DNA of 64,000 bases, taken from Arthrobacter pascens. GTDB lineage: Bacteria > Actinomycetota > Actinomycetes > Actinomycetales > Micrococcaceae. Below are positions 35,388-45,392 of the stretch, one piece after another. The stretch spans positions 930,001-994,000 of the forward strand of contig NZ_JAUSWY010000001.1 of the NCBI RefSeq assembly GCF_030815585.1, in the 5' to 3' direction. The notes beneath the pieces were generated by a model that saw nothing but the letters and a program-made list of their open reading frames with translations, was not told the DNA's origin and did not search any database. A program made the translations under genes and the position numbers. Every line of letters begins with the position of its first letter. Position 1 is the stretch's first letter.

Positions 35388-36104
35388 TCAGGCTGCGGAC
35401 AAGACAACGCCGAGTGTCGCCGCCAGCATCGCGGGCCCGAACGCCACTTCCGAGGATTTTCCCGCTCGTTTCAGCGAAATCAACACGACGGAGGCAATCC
35501 CGCCCAGCACGAAGCCCAGGGCACCGCCGTAGAACAGGTGGCTCCAGCCCAAGTAGCCCAGGAACAGGCCCACGGGTGCGGCGAGCTTCACGTCGCCCAT
35601 TCCGATCCCGCTGGGGGAAATAAGAGCCAGAACCAGGTAGATAAAGAACAATATGACCGCGCCGGCGACTGCCCGCAGCAGCGAGGACCAGGCTGCCGAG
35701 AACGAGCTGCTCATGGCGAAGAGCGCCAAGCCGCCAATGAGCAGCGCCAAAACGAGGGCATTGGGGAGCAGGTGGTGGGCCAGATCGATCCGCGCCAGCT
35801 GCACGGCGAGCACCCCAAGCACCAGAAAAGCAGGCAAGGACCAGTCCATCCCGATCCGCAGCGCCAAGGCAGCGCAGAGCGCGGCGGTGAGGACCGCCGT
35901 CGTAATTCTGGACCTGATGGAAGGCAATCCGCCAAGGCGGGGGAGCGAGCGGGCGATCAGCAGTTCAGTGAGCACGCCAAGGAGTACGCCGAGCAGGCCT
36001 ACTGCGAGGACGAAAAGCGGTCCAGCGCCGGAGGCAATATCTGCTGAGGACACGCATACTCCCAGGGCTGGAACGGGCCGGCGCAGGCCAAGGCACGCGT
36101 GCAC
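35388..36104 (-). CDS. tadV: Prepilin peptidase, A24 family (TadV/CpaA-like)
   Basis: 238 residues with about six membrane helices. The two catalytic aspartates of this family are visible, in ARIDLAHHLLPN and in GIGMGDVKLA. It cleaves the Flp, TadE and TadG leaders. A GTG 17 codons downstream (36053) is an alternative start that would place the first helix directly at the N-terminus. It is separated from flp by 219 non-coding bases, so flp may have its own promoter. Confidence 0.88.
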   Translation of the reverse strand: MHACLGLRRPVPALGVCVSSADIASGAGPLFVLAVGLLGVLLGVLTELLIARSLPRLGGLPSIRSRITTAVLTAALCAALALRIGMDWSLPAFLVLGVLAVQLARIDLAHHLLPNALVLALLIGGLALFAMSSSFSAAWSSLLRAVAGAVILFFIYLVLALISPSGIGMGDVKLAAPVGLFLGYLGWSHLFYGGALGFVLGGIASVVLISLKRAGKSSEVAFGPAMLAATLGVVLSAA

Positions 36105-36125
36105 CCCGAGACCGGATACCCCATT

Positions 36126-36155
36126 TTGACCCTGACGCCCGCTTCAAGCTACTAT
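36126..36155 (+). promoter_or_regulatory. Strong promoter for rplM-rpsI
   Basis: TTGACC (36126-36131) and TACTAT (36150-36155) with an 18-bp spacer closely match the housekeeping sigma consensus. Transcription would start near 36162, giving a leader of about 200 nt to rplM. The leader has several short dyads but no riboswitch I recognise. Confidence 0.6.
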
Positions 36156-36363
36156 TGGTAGTCGTTGTGCGTGTCCTTTCTCGATGATGCGTGCCCGCTT
36201 GAGAATCCGGTTGCAGGATGACTACTCAACGAGCACATTCGGGACTTCAGGATGACTGGTTACATGGAGCCCTCACCTCTGTTCCGGTAGCGCATAGATA
36301 GTAGGTGCACACGCTTGAGTGACACCTAAACAAGAACGCCAGAACAAGAACGAGGCAAAAACC

Positions 36364-36807
36364 GTGCGTACGTACACCCCGAAGCCCGGCGATATCAACC
36401 GCCAGTGGCACGTCATTGACGCCACAGACGTTGTCCTTGGTCGTCTCGCGAGCCAGACCGCAATCCTGCTGCGCGGCAAGCACAAGGCCACCTTTGCGTC
36501 CCACATGGACATGGGCGACTTCGTCATCATCATCAACGCCGAGAAGGTAGCCCTGACCGGCGCCAAGCTGGAGCAGAAGCGCGCATACCGCCACTCCGGC
36601 TACCCGGGCGGCCTGACCTCCGTCACCTACGCGGAACTGCTGGAATCCAACCCGGTCCGCGCTGTTGAGAAGGCCATCAAGGGCATGCTCCCCAAGAACT
36701 CCCTCGCTGCACAGCAGCTGGGCAAGCTGAAGGTGTACCGCGGTGCAGAGCACCCCCACGCCGCCCAGCAGCCCAAGACTTTCGAAATTACCCAGGTCGC
36801 CCAGTAG
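36364..36807 (+). CDS. rplM: Large ribosomal subunit protein uL13
   Basis: 147 residues, the normal length, from a GTG at 36364; it begins [20 protein letters not shown]. The conserved [12 protein letters not shown] and [12 protein letters not shown] segments are present. An upstream start at 36319 adds 15 unsupported residues. It is followed 38 bases later by rpsI, the standard pair. Confidence 0.98.
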   Translation: MRTYTPKPGDINRQWHVIDATDVVLGRLASQTAILLRGKHKATFASHMDMGDFVIIINAEKVALTGAKLEQKRAYRHSGYPGGLTSVTYAELLESNPVRAVEKAIKGMLPKNSLAAQQLGKLKVYRGAEHPHAAQQPKTFEITQVAQ

Positions 36808-36845
36808 TCCTGGCCACCAAACAACTTATCTATACAAGGAGAACC

Positions 36846-37352
36846 GTGGCTCAGAACGAAGAGACCACCGAAGCCGTTGAGGCTGAGGAAACCCTGACCA
36901 GCTACACCTCGGAAAGCGGAGCTGCCGAGGCTGCTGCGCCCAAGAAGGAGCGTCCGGCACTGACCGTTGCCGGCGCGGCTGTTGGCCGCCGCAAGGAAGC
37001 TGTTGCCCGTGTCCGCGTTGTGCCGGGTTCCGGCAAGTGGACCATCAACGGCCGCGAGCTGGCGAACTACTTCCCGAACAAGCTGCACCAGCAGGACGTC
37101 AACGAGCCCTTCAAGATCCTCGATCTTGACGGCGCCTACGACGTCATTGCCCGCATCCACGGTGGCGGCATTTCCGGCCAGGCCGGTGCCCTGCGCCTCG
37201 GCATCGCCCGTTCACTGAACGAGATCGACACCGAGAACAACCGCGCCACCCTGAAGAAGGCCGGCTACCTGCGCCGTGACGCACGCGTCATCGAGCGCAA
37301 GAAGGCTGGTCTCAAGAAGGCCCGCAAGGCTCAGCAGTACTCCAAGCGCTAA
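36846..37352 (+). CDS. rpsI: Small ribosomal subunit protein uS9, with acidic N-terminus
   Basis: 168 residues, GTG start after AAGGAGAACC. The S9 body starts near residue 45 with [19 protein letters not shown] and ends in [12 protein letters not shown], whose last Arg reaches the P-site tRNA. The first 40 residues are an added Glu/Ala/Thr-rich extension, as in other Actinobacteria. An intrinsic hairpin follows. Confidence 0.98.
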   Translation: MAQNEETTEAVEAEETLTSYTSESGAAEAAAPKKERPALTVAGAAVGRRKEAVARVRVVPGSGKWTINGRELANYFPNKLHQQDVNEPFKILDLDGAYDVIARIHGGGISGQAGALRLGIARSLNEIDTENNRATLKKAGYLRRDARVIERKKAGLKKARKAQQYSKR

Positions 37353-37365
37353 ATCCGCTTGCACA

Positions 37366-37398
37366 GAAGCCCGTCCCGCCATTGGCGGGGCGGGCTTC
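37366..37398 (+). terminator. Terminator hairpin after rpsI
   Basis: GAAGCCCGTCCCGCC (37366-37380) and GGCGGGGCGGGCTTC (37384-37398) pair over 15 positions with one G-T wobble and a 3-base loop. No long T-run follows. It ends the rplM-rpsI unit 14 bases after the stop. Confidence 0.7.
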
Positions 37399-37478
37399 CG
37401 CCGTTAATCCATGGCGTATGAAGTGCAGCTGACCGGCCGTTTCAGGCCTCTCGGCCTCCATCGCCTACACTTGACCCG

Positions 37479-38840
37479 ATGTCTAGATTATTTGGAACAG
37501 ATGGTGTCCGGGGCCTGGCTAACGGCCTGTTGACGGCGGAGCTGGCAATGCAGCTGGCCCAGGCGGCCGCCGTCGTGCTTGGCCATGACCGCAACACCGA
37601 CAGGACCCGGCCCCGTGCCGTGGTGGCGCGTGATCCCCGCGCCAGCGGTGAGTTCATTGCCGCCGCCGTTGAGGCGGGGCTGTCAAGCTCTGGCATCGAC
37701 GTCTACGACGCGGGCGTCCTCCCGACGCCGGCAGCGGCCTACCTCGTGGCCGACCTCGATGCCGACTTCGGCGTCATGATCTCGGCGTCGCACAACCCGG
37801 CGCCGGATAACGGCATCAAGTTCTTCGCCCGCGGTGGCCGGAAGCTCCCCGACCACGTCGAGAATGCCATCGAGGAACAGATGGGCAAGGAGCCGACCCG
37901 GCCCGTCGGCGGGGACGTGGGCCGCATCCAGCGCTTCTCTGACGCTGAAGACCGCTACATCGTCCACCTGCTGGGAACCCTTCCGCACCGCCTGGAGGGG
38001 CTGAAGGTGGTCCTGGACTGCGCCCACGGCGCTGCCAGCGGCTGCTCACCGCAGGTCTTCAAGGACGCGGGCGCCGACGTCGTGGTCATCGGCGCCGAGC
38101 CCGACGGACACAACATCAACGAAGGCGTAGGTTCCACCCACCTGGGCCCCCTCAAGGCTGCGGTATTGAAGCACGGAGCAGACCTGGGGGTTGCCCACGA
38201 CGGCGACGCCGACCGTTGCCTCGCCGTGGACCACGAAGGCAACGAGGTGGACGGCGATCAGATCATGGCCATCCTGGCCGTGGCACTGAAGGCCTCCGGC
38301 AAGCTCGTCGACGACGTCCTGGTGGCCACCGTCATGAGCAACCTCGGGCTCAAGATCGCCCTCCGCAAGGCGGGCATCAGCATCCGTGAAACGGCGGTGG
38401 GGGACCGCTACGTCCTGGAAGAAATGCGCGACGGCGGCTTCAACCTCGGCGGCGAACAGTCCGGCCACGTGATCTTCGCCGACTACGCCACTACGGGGGA
38501 CGGTGTGCTGACCGGCCTTCAGTTGGCAGCGCAGATCGCCCTGACGGGCCGCCCGCTGAAGCAGTTGGCCACCGTGATGACCAAGCTCCCGCAGGTACTG
38601 ATCAACGTCCGGGGAGTGGACCGCACGCGCGTCGGCAGCTCGGACGCGCTGGCGAAGGCTGTGACGGCCGCTGAGGCCGAACTGGGCGACACGGGACGGG
38701 TCCTGCTGCGTCCGTCCGGCACTGAGCCCGTGGTGCGCGTCATGGTGGAGGCCGGCGATGCGGCCACAGCGGAATCCATCGCTGAACGCCTTGCCCAGAT
38801 TGTCCGGACCGAGCTTGCCCTGGAGCTTGTCGCCGAGTGA
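37479..38840 (+). CDS. glmM: Phosphoglucosamine mutase
   Basis: 453 residues. It converts glucosamine 6-phosphate to glucosamine 1-phosphate for UDP-GlcNAc and peptidoglycan. The phosphoserine is Ser104 in [17 protein letters not shown]. The metal loop reads DGDADRC, the sugar loop [10 protein letters not shown], and the phosphate loop [12 protein letters not shown]. It follows rpsI as in many Actinobacteria. glmS lies 2.5 kb downstream on the same strand. Confidence 0.98.
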   Translation: MSRLFGTDGVRGLANGLLTAELAMQLAQAAAVVLGHDRNTDRTRPRAVVARDPRASGEFIAAAVEAGLSSSGIDVYDAGVLPTPAAAYLVADLDADFGVMISASHNPAPDNGIKFFARGGRKLPDHVENAIEEQMGKEPTRPVGGDVGRIQRFSDAEDRYIVHLLGTLPHRLEGLKVVLDCAHGAASGCSPQVFKDAGADVVVIGAEPDGHNINEGVGSTHLGPLKAAVLKHGADLGVAHDGDADRCLAVDHEGNEVDGDQIMAILAVALKASGKLVDDVLVATVMSNLGLKIALRKAGISIRETAVGDRYVLEEMRDGGFNLGGEQSGHVIFADYATTGDGVLTGLQLAAQIALTGRPLKQLATVMTKLPQVLINVRGVDRTRVGSSDALAKAVTAAEAELGDTGRVLLRPSGTEPVVRVMVEAGDAATAESIAERLAQIVRTELALELVAE

Positions 38841-38858
38841 GCCGGAACCGTCAATAGA

Positions 38859-38895
38859 AATGGCCCGCCTCCGTCTGGAGGCGGACCATTCTTTT
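38859..38895. terminator. Bidirectional terminator between glmM and mscL
   Basis: AATGGCCCGCCTCC (38859-38872) and GGAGGCGGACCATT (38877-38890) form a 14-bp stem with one mismatch, followed by CTTTTC on the plus strand. It separates two convergent genes and can serve both. Confidence 0.7.
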
Positions 38896-38913
38896 CTGGA
38901 TCGGTATAGGGAT

Positions 38914-39300
38914 TTAGCGCGTGCGGTTCAGAGCGTCCCTGATCTCGGTGAGGAGGGCGATCTGCGGGTCTTCGTCAGCCTCCTCCTTGACGTCCTTGTT
39001 GATCCCCAGCTTGCGGTTGCGGAGCTCGATCATGTGGTTCATGGGAAGCACCACCACGAAGTAGATAGAGGCGGCCACCAGCAGGAACGAAATGATGGAG
39101 GAGATGACGGACCCGTACATGAATCCCTCCCACTGCATTTCGGCCATGCCCTTGGCGCTGAACAGTCGTCCGATCAGGGGCGTGAGCAGGCCTTCGACGA
39201 TTGAGGTCACGACGGCGCTGAATGCGGCACCCATCACAACGGCGACGGCAAGGTCTACGACGTTGCCCTTCATGATGAAATTCTTGAATCCTGTCAGCAT
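38914..39300 (-). CDS. mscL: Large-conductance mechanosensitive channel MscL
   Basis: 128 residues from ATG 39300, starting MLTGFKNFIMKGNVVDLAVA; the longer upstream frame has no homology. TM1 is VVDLAVAVVMGAAFSAVVTS, TM2 is SFLLVAASIYFVVVLPMNHM, and the C-terminal bundle has an acidic end. It releases solutes on hypo-osmotic shock. Confidence 0.96.
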   Translation of the reverse strand: MLTGFKNFIMKGNVVDLAVAVVMGAAFSAVVTSIVEGLLTPLIGRLFSAKGMAEMQWEGFMYGSVISSIISFLLVAASIYFVVVLPMNHMIELRNRKLGINKDVKEEADEDPQIALLTEIRDALNRTR

Positions 39301-39392
39301 GACAACCACGCTAGCCGAACCTCGTGAACAGGCTGTGTCATTGGCGTAACTCCCCGGCGTAGTGTCGGGAACTAGGCCTGCCCACTCTTCGT

Positions 39393-40280
39393 TCAGGGAT
39401 ACCCCGGCGCTGCTTCCACTCCGAAGTACTCTTCCACCGTGTTGATGCCCCGGTTCGACATGTCGGTGGCTGCTTCCACCCCGATGTAGCGCAGGTGCCA
39501 CGGTTCGTAGTAATACCCGGTGATCGGGTGGAACATCCACGGGTACCTGACCACAAACCCGAACCGGTGCCCGTTCGCTTTCGCCCAGACAGCTGCCGGC
39601 TGCTCCGCGAAGCAGGGCTGGAAACTGCAGGCCCCGCCGCCGTCGCCGATATCAAAGGCCCAGCCGGTCTGGTGCTCCGAATATCCCGGCCGGGCACTGG
39701 CGGTATCGGCATCAGCCTGGCCACGCGCCGCCACGTAGCCGGCATAGGTGGACACCTGGGTGCCATAGGAGCGGTAGCCGCTCGCCAGCGTCATCGCCAC
39801 ACCTTCCTGAGCCGCCGCAGCGAACATCGTCTCCGCGGCCGCCGCCGTCGTGCTGTTCAACAGGGCAGCTTCACCGGAAACCGCCAGCGCGATATTGGGC
39901 TGGACCAGGTCCGCCGGCATGTAGTCGGCCGGAGCCAGCGGGCGGTGCTTGTTGACCACCAGCCAGGGGCTGGCAGGATCCGTCAGGGAAGACTTGCGGG
40001 GCAGCGCGGCAGCTGCCGACGGCGGCGCCGGAAGCTGCGTCGGGGACGGTCCAGCCGGCGTCGGGCTTTCCGTGGTGGGGGCCGCAACGGGGGAGGAGGA
40101 CGCGGACGTCACGGACGTAGCAGTGGTAGCCGACGACGACGGCGCCACTTGGGACGGGACGTCCGGCGTGCACGCTGTCAGGACAGTCAGTCCCGCCCCG
40201 GCGGCGAGGAAACGTGTGAAGCTGCGCCGGCTGGTCTCCGCCGACGGGGTTCCCTTAACCGCAGCGCAGTCGTAGCACAC
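39393..40280 (-). CDS. VanY-like D-alanyl-D-alanine carboxypeptidase, Tat-type lipoprotein
   Basis: 295 residues. The N-terminus has a twin-arginine motif (SRRSFTRFLAAG) followed by a lipobox LTAC, so it is probably Tat-exported and lipid-anchored at Cys37. A Ser/Thr/Pro linker (about 45-90) spans the wall. The M15B catalytic domain has SGYRSYGTQ, the zinc ligands in SEHQTGWAFDIGD, and the late EPWHLRYIG with the third zinc His. It trims the terminal D-Ala of peptidoglycan stem peptides. Confidence 0.9.
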   Translation of the reverse strand: MCYDCAAVKGTPSAETSRRSFTRFLAAGAGLTVLTACTPDVPSQVAPSSSATTATSVTSASSSPVAAPTTESPTPAGPSPTQLPAPPSAAAALPRKSSLTDPASPWLVVNKHRPLAPADYMPADLVQPNIALAVSGEAALLNSTTAAAAETMFAAAAQEGVAMTLASGYRSYGTQVSTYAGYVAARGQADADTASARPGYSEHQTGWAFDIGDGGGACSFQPCFAEQPAAVWAKANGHRFGFVVRYPWMFHPITGYYYEPWHLRYIGVEAATDMSNRGINTVEEYFGVEAAPGYP

Positions 40281-40285
40281 GCGTG

Positions 40286-41272
40286 CTAGACCTTCCGAAG
40301 GAGCATGCGGCGGATGGAATGGTCGGCGTCCTTGGACAGCACCAGCTGGGCGCGCCCCCTGGTGGGCAGCACGTTTTCCTCCAGGTTGGGTTCATTGATG
40401 CGCTTCCAGATGTCCCGCGCGGTGCTTTCGGCCTCGGCAGCGGACAGCGTGGCATAGCGGTGGAAATAGGACTCCGGCTGCGCGAACGCCGTGCTTTGGA
40501 GCTTGCGGAAGCGGTCCACGTACCACTCTTCGATATAGGAAGTCGGGGCGTCCACGTAGATGGAGAAGTCGAAGAAGTCGCTCAGCGCGAGGCCCTGCTT
40601 GCCGTCGTGCCGGGGGCGGGCAGGTGCCAGGACGTTCAGGCCTTCGACAATCAGGACATCCGGACGGCGGACCACCACTTCCTTGCCGGGAACAATGTCG
40701 TAAGTGACGTGGGAGTACCAGGGCGCCCGGACTTCCTCGGCGCCGCCCTTGATCTCGCTGACAAAGCGCAGCAGTGCACGGCGGTCATAGGACTCCGGAA
40801 AGCCCTTGCGCTCCAGCAACTGGCGCCGCTTCAGCTCGGCAAGGGGGTACAGGAAGCCGTCGGTGGTGATGAGCTCCACGTTGGGGGTGCCGGGCCAGCG
40901 CCGCAGCATCTCCCGGAGCACACGGGCGATGGTGGACTTGCCTACCGCCACCGATCCGGCCACGCCGATGACAAAAGGTGTGCGCTGCGTTTTCTCGCCA
41001 AGGAACGTGGTGGTGGCCGAATGAAGCTGGTGGGAGGCCTCCACGTACAGGTGAAGCAGCCGGGAGAGCGGCAGGTAGACCTCCCGGACCTCCTTCATGT
41101 CCAGGGGATCGCCGAGGCCGCGCAGACGGACAATGTCCTCTTCGTTGAGAGGCTGTTCCATCTGGGCTGCGAGCCGGGACCAGGTCTGCCGGTCCAGCTC
41201 CACGAACGGGGAGACACCCTCGCCGTTCGCTTCATTGCGTTGCAAAGTCACTTTAGAGATTCTGCCCTTCAC
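40286..41272 (-). CDS. coaA: Type I pantothenate kinase
   Basis: 328 residues. It phosphorylates pantothenate with ATP, the first step to coenzyme A. The P-loop [12 protein letters not shown] is at 103-114, and [10 protein letters not shown] and VEGLNVL follow as in CoaA. It is read toward the carboxypeptidase gene, with five bases between genes. It is divergent from glmS with 116 bp between. Confidence 0.97.
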   Translation of the reverse strand: MKGRISKVTLQRNEANGEGVSPFVELDRQTWSRLAAQMEQPLNEEDIVRLRGLGDPLDMKEVREVYLPLSRLLHLYVEASHQLHSATTTFLGEKTQRTPFVIGVAGSVAVGKSTIARVLREMLRRWPGTPNVELITTDGFLYPLAELKRRQLLERKGFPESYDRRALLRFVSEIKGGAEEVRAPWYSHVTYDIVPGKEVVVRRPDVLIVEGLNVLAPARPRHDGKQGLALSDFFDFSIYVDAPTSYIEEWYVDRFRKLQSTAFAQPESYFHRYATLSAAEAESTARDIWKRINEPNLEENVLPTRGRAQLVLSKDADHSIRRMLLRKV

Positions 41273-41388
41273 ACGGCCGAGAGCGAAATGCGCGACCTGC
41301 CCATCCGCTGCGGATGCGTCAACGTTAAGCTCGCTGCCGCCCCGGGTTCAGTTTAGATCTCAACCCGGCTCCGGATAGTCTTGACCCT

Positions 41389-43281
41389 ATGTGTGGAATC
41401 GTAGGATATGTAGGCCGCTCGGATGGTCATGGAAATGCCGGTCACAGTGCGCTGGATGTTGTTCTTGAGGGTTTGCGCCGCCTGGAGTACCGGGGGTACG
41501 ACTCCGCGGGGGTCGCCGTTATTGCCGACGGCGTGATCTCGTCCCGTAAGAAGTCCGGGAAGCTGAGCAATCTGCTCGCTGAACTTGAGGCGCGACCGCT
41601 GCCCGAGACGTTCACCGGCATCGGGCACACCCGCTGGGCCACGCATGGCGGGCCCACGGACCAGAATGCGCACCCGCACCTGTCCGACGGCGGCAAGCTG
41701 GCCCTGATCCACAACGGCATCATCGAGAACTTCGCGGAGCTGAAGCGGGAGCTGCTGGCCAAGGGCGTCACGTTCGCCTCCGAAACGGACACCGAGGTCG
41801 CTGCGGCACTGCTTGGCGATATTTTCCGCACCAAACTGAACGGCGACGTGAGCGACGGCGGCCTGGCCAAGGCCATGCAGCTCGCCTGCCAGCGCCTTGA
41901 GGGCGCATTCACCCTGCTGGCGGTGCACGCGGACCAGCCCGATGTTGTGGTCGCGGCCCGCCGCAACTCACCTTTGGTGGTTGGCCTGGGCGAGGGCGAG
42001 AACTTCCTAGGCTCGGACGTCTCCGGCTTCATCGACTACACCCGACGTGCCGTGGAACTGGGCCAGGACCAGATTGTCACCATCACCGCCGACACGGTGG
42101 AGATCACCGACTTCTACGGGGCCCCGGCCGAGGGCAAGGAATACCACGTGGACTGGGATCCCGAATCGGCGGAAAAGGGCGGCTTCAGTTCCTTTATGGC
42201 AAAGGAGATCAACGACCAGCCCGACGCAGTGGCGCAGACGCTGCTGGGCCGTTCGGACATCAACGGCAGGCTGACCCTGGACGAGCTCCGGATCGATGTT
42301 GAGCAGCTGAAGCAGGTCAACAAGATCATCGTCCTCGCCTGCGGCACAGCTGCCTATGCCGGCACCGTGGCCAAGTATGCCATCGAGAACTGGTGCCGGA
42401 TCCCCACGGAAGTGGAGCTGGCACACGAGTTCCGCTACCGCGACCCCATCCTGGACAGCAACACGCTTGTTGTCTCCATCAGCCAGTCCGGGGAAACCAT
42501 GGACACGCTGATGGCTGTTCGCTACGCGAAGGAACAGGGCGCCAAGACCATCTCGATCTGCAACACCAACGGGTCCACCATCCCGCGGGAATCAGATGCG
42601 GTGCTGTACACGCACGCCGGTCCGGAAATCGCGGTGGCCTCCACCAAGGCCTTCCTGGCCCAGATCACCGCTGCTTACCTGCTGGGCCTGTACTTGGCAC
42701 AGCTGCGCGGCAACATCTTCTCCGGGCAGATCAAGGACGTCCTGGCCGACCTGTCAAAGATCCCCGCGAAGATCCAGACCATTCTGGACAACTCCGGTCC
42801 GCTCCGCGAGTTGGCCCGCAGCATGAAGGACGAGAAGTCCGTCCTGTTCCTGGGACGACACGTGGGTTACCCCGTGGCCTTGGAAGGCGCGCTGAAGCTC
42901 AAGGAAATCGCCTACATCCACGCCGAAGGCTTCGCTGCCGGCGAGCTGAAGCACGGCCCCATCGCGCTGATCGAGGAAGGCCAGCCGGTGTTCGTGGTGG
43001 TCCCGTCGCCGCGCGGCCGGGATTCGCTGCACTCCAAGGTGGTCAGTAACATCCAGGAGGTCCGCGCGCGTGGCGCCCGGACGCTGGTTGTCGCTGAGGA
43101 GGGCGACGAGGACGTGAAGGCCTACGCCGAACACGTCTTCTATGTGCCGGAGACTCCCACGCTGCTGATGCCGCTGCTGACCACGGTGCCGCTGCAGATC
43201 TTCGCCCTGGAACTTGCCTCGGCCAAGGGCTACGACGTGGACCAGCCTCGCAACCTGGCCAAGAGCGTGACCGTAGAATAG
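41389..43281 (+). CDS. glmS: Glutamine-fructose-6-phosphate aminotransferase
   Basis: 630 residues. The nucleophile is Cys2 (after removal of Met) in MCGIVGYVG; the glutaminase domain has [11 protein letters not shown]. Two SIS domains follow with [11 protein letters not shown] and the C-terminal [10 protein letters not shown] and [13 protein letters not shown]. It makes glucosamine 6-phosphate, the substrate of GlmM. No ribozyme or riboswitch was recognised in the 116-bp upstream region. Confidence 0.98.
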   Translation: MCGIVGYVGRSDGHGNAGHSALDVVLEGLRRLEYRGYDSAGVAVIADGVISSRKKSGKLSNLLAELEARPLPETFTGIGHTRWATHGGPTDQNAHPHLSDGGKLALIHNGIIENFAELKRELLAKGVTFASETDTEVAAALLGDIFRTKLNGDVSDGGLAKAMQLACQRLEGAFTLLAVHADQPDVVVAARRNSPLVVGLGEGENFLGSDVSGFIDYTRRAVELGQDQIVTITADTVEITDFYGAPAEGKEYHVDWDPESAEKGGFSSFMAKEINDQPDAVAQTLLGRSDINGRLTLDELRIDVEQLKQVNKIIVLACGTAAYAGTVAKYAIENWCRIPTEVELAHEFRYRDPILDSNTLVVSISQSGETMDTLMAVRYAKEQGAKTISICNTNGSTIPRESDAVLYTHAGPEIAVASTKAFLAQITAAYLLGLYLAQLRGNIFSGQIKDVLADLSKIPAKIQTILDNSGPLRELARSMKDEKSVLFLGRHVGYPVALEGALKLKEIAYIHAEGFAAGELKHGPIALIEEGQPVFVVVPSPRGRDSLHSKVVSNIQEVRARGARTLVVAEEGDEDVKAYAEHVFYVPETPTLLMPLLTTVPLQIFALELASAKGYDVDQPRNLAKSVTVE

Positions 43282-43285
43282 CCGC

Positions 43286-43633
43286 ATGATTGTTGGCATA
43301 GGCGTAGACGTTGTAGACATCGACCGGTTCGGCCGGCAGTTGGAGCGCACCCCCGGGCTGCGTGACCGGCTGTTTGTGCTCGCCGAGCGGGAGCTGAACA
43401 CCCGTTCCCTTGCCGCGCGGTTCGCTGCCAAGGAAGCGGTGGCAAAGGTTCTGGGCGCACCTGCCGGCATGAACTGGCAGGACTGCTGGATCGGCCTGGA
43501 CCACAACGGCCCCACCATCCAGGTCAAAGGCACGGTGCTTGCCGTAGCCGAGGCCAAGGGCGTCAAGCGCTGGCACCTGTCCATGAGCCACGACGGCGGG
43601 ATCGCCACCGCCACGGTCCTGGCGGAAGGCTGA
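43286..43633 (+). CDS. acpS: Holo-[acyl-carrier-protein] synthase
   Basis: 115 residues. It transfers phosphopantetheine from CoA to acyl carrier protein. The magnesium ligands lie in [13 protein letters not shown] (Asp8) and [10 protein letters not shown] (Glu). The C-terminal [19 protein letters not shown] is conserved. It starts four bases after glmS. Confidence 0.97.
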   Translation: MIVGIGVDVVDIDRFGRQLERTPGLRDRLFVLAERELNTRSLAARFAAKEAVAKVLGAPAGMNWQDCWIGLDHNGPTIQVKGTVLAVAEAKGVKRWHLSMSHDGGIATATVLAEG

Positions 43634-43667
43634 GCCCGAAGCTGAGCCTGCCCGCGGACCTGACACC

Positions 43668-45317
43668 ATGATCAGCGCCTACACCGGAACCCAGATCAGG
43701 GCGGCCGAAGAGCCGCTCCTGGCTGCCGGTATGGGCGCTGTCCTGATGCAGCGCGCCTCCCAGGGGCTCGCCAACGCCGTGATCCGCGAGCTGCAGGCCC
43801 GCGGACGGAAACTCTATGGCGCCAGCGTGGCCGTTCTCGCCGGCAAGGGCAACAACGGAGGCGACGGCCTCTTTGCCGCCGCGTTGCTGGCGGCCCGGGG
43901 AGTGCGTACGACGGCGGTGCTCACCGGCGGTGCGGCACACCCTGAGGCATTGGCCGCCTTTGAACGTGCCGGCGGCCGGGTGCATATCCTGACCGACTCC
44001 ACGCTTAACCGGCTGACCGCCGAAGTGGCGCGTGCCGACGTCGTCATTGACGCCGTTCTGGGGACGGGCGCAAAGGGCGGCCTCCGCGGAACGGCCGCCG
44101 CCCTGGCGGGCAGGCTTCTGTACTCTGGACTTGGCGGGAGCCTGGTTGTTGCCTGTGACGTCCCCAGCGGCATGGATGCTGACACCGGCGAAGTACACGC
44201 GCCCGTACTGTCTGCGGACCTGACCGTCACTTTCGGCGCGGCCAAGGCCGGACTGCTGGCCGACCCGGGGGCGGACCATGCAGGGCGTGTCCACGTGGTG
44301 CCGATCGGCATCGAGGAGAACCTCCCTTGGCCGGCGTTGCGGAGGTTTGAAGCCGGAGACCTGTTCCGGCTGCTGCCGCGGCCGGGACGGCGCTCACACA
44401 AGTATTCGCGCGGGGTGCTGGGCGTGGTGGCAGGATCAGCCGACTATCCCGGTGCTGCGGTGCTGGCCTGCCGCGGTGCGCTTGCCGCCGGGGTGGGAAT
44501 GGTGCGCTACCTGGGCCCGCCCGAGGCGGCCCAGGCAGTGCGGCAATCATGTCCCGAGGTGGTGTGCAGTGCCAGTTCGGTGGCTGACACCCACGTCCAG
44601 GCCTGGCTGGTGGGTTCCGGAATGGGCCCCAGCGACGCAGAACAGCTCCAACGCGCACGGGACGCTGTGGAGTCCGGCCTGCCTGTCATCGCTGATGCCG
44701 GTGCTCTTCCAGCTTTGCCCGCCGTCTTGGCTCCGCACGTGGTGCTCACCCCCCATGCCGGCGAGCTCGCGTCCCTGCTGGAGCGGCTGCGCTCCATCCC
44801 GGACGGTTCGGCCGCGGACAGCAGGTTCACGGAGAGCCCGGCCGCGGAGAGCCCGGCCTTCGGCCAGGGCGCAGACCGTGCCGCGGTTGAAGCGCACACT
44901 CTGGGCGCTGTCCGGTACGCTGCCGGGCTGACTGAGGCCACCGTCCTGCTGAAAGGCGCCACTACGCTGGTGGCGTCCCCCTTCCAGGATTTCTACAGCC
45001 AGGCGGACGGCGTGCCCTGGCTCGCTTCTGCCGGCAGCGGCGACGTCCTGGCCGGAATCATCGGTGCGCTGCTCGCACAGCTGGGTTCCGACGTCGGACG
45101 CTTCCGTGACGCGGGCATCGATCCCGACGAACGCTGGGCCGCCATTGCCGCCCTGGCAGCCAGCCTCCACGGCCTTGCGGGGACCACTGCCTCGGCTGGC
45201 GGACCGCTGACAGCCGGGCGCATCGCGGACGTACTGCCCGAGGTTTGGGGTAAAGTAAGCACGCTTAGTATTCGGTTGGCTCAGGAACGTAATAGTCATC
45301 CCCACCCGTTACGGTAG
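43668..45317 (+). CDS. nnr: Bifunctional NAD(P)H-hydrate epimerase/dehydratase
   Basis: 549 residues, two domains. The N-terminal part (about 1-225) is the YjeF_N epimerase with AGKGNNGGDGLFAAALLAA. The C-terminal part (about 235-540) is the ADP-dependent dehydratase with HKYSRGVLGVVAGSADYPGA and WLASAGSGDVLAGIIGALLA. It repairs hydrated NADH and NADPH. A low-complexity insert (residues about 383-407, Ser/Ala/Glu) lies in the dehydratase domain. Confidence 0.95.
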   Translation: MISAYTGTQIRAAEEPLLAAGMGAVLMQRASQGLANAVIRELQARGRKLYGASVAVLAGKGNNGGDGLFAAALLAARGVRTTAVLTGGAAHPEALAAFERAGGRVHILTDSTLNRLTAEVARADVVIDAVLGTGAKGGLRGTAAALAGRLLYSGLGGSLVVACDVPSGMDADTGEVHAPVLSADLTVTFGAAKAGLLADPGADHAGRVHVVPIGIEENLPWPALRRFEAGDLFRLLPRPGRRSHKYSRGVLGVVAGSADYPGAAVLACRGALAAGVGMVRYLGPPEAAQAVRQSCPEVVCSASSVADTHVQAWLVGSGMGPSDAEQLQRARDAVESGLPVIADAGALPALPAVLAPHVVLTPHAGELASLLERLRSIPDGSAADSRFTESPAAESPAFGQGADRAAVEAHTLGAVRYAAGLTEATVLLKGATTLVASPFQDFYSQADGVPWLASAGSGDVLAGIIGALLAQLGSDVGRFRDAGIDPDERWAAIAALAASLHGLAGTTASAGGPLTAGRIADVLPEVWGKVSTLSIRLAQERNSHPHPLR

Positions 45318-45392
45318 GCATAGGTTCTGTATCGGCGGCGGGGATCGGAAGCGTTTCGGTGCCCTGCTGGCGAACAACAACAAGGAGCACGC

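Noticed and set aside
21239..36104. The surface-gene block as a prophage or integrative element
   Set aside because: No integrase, transposase, att-like direct repeats or tRNA edge was seen; truA and the first gene are only five bases apart.
41273..41388. glmS ribozyme upstream of glmS
   Set aside because: The 116-bp region lacks the conserved core and is shared with the coaA start; glmS ribozymes are typical of Firmicutes.
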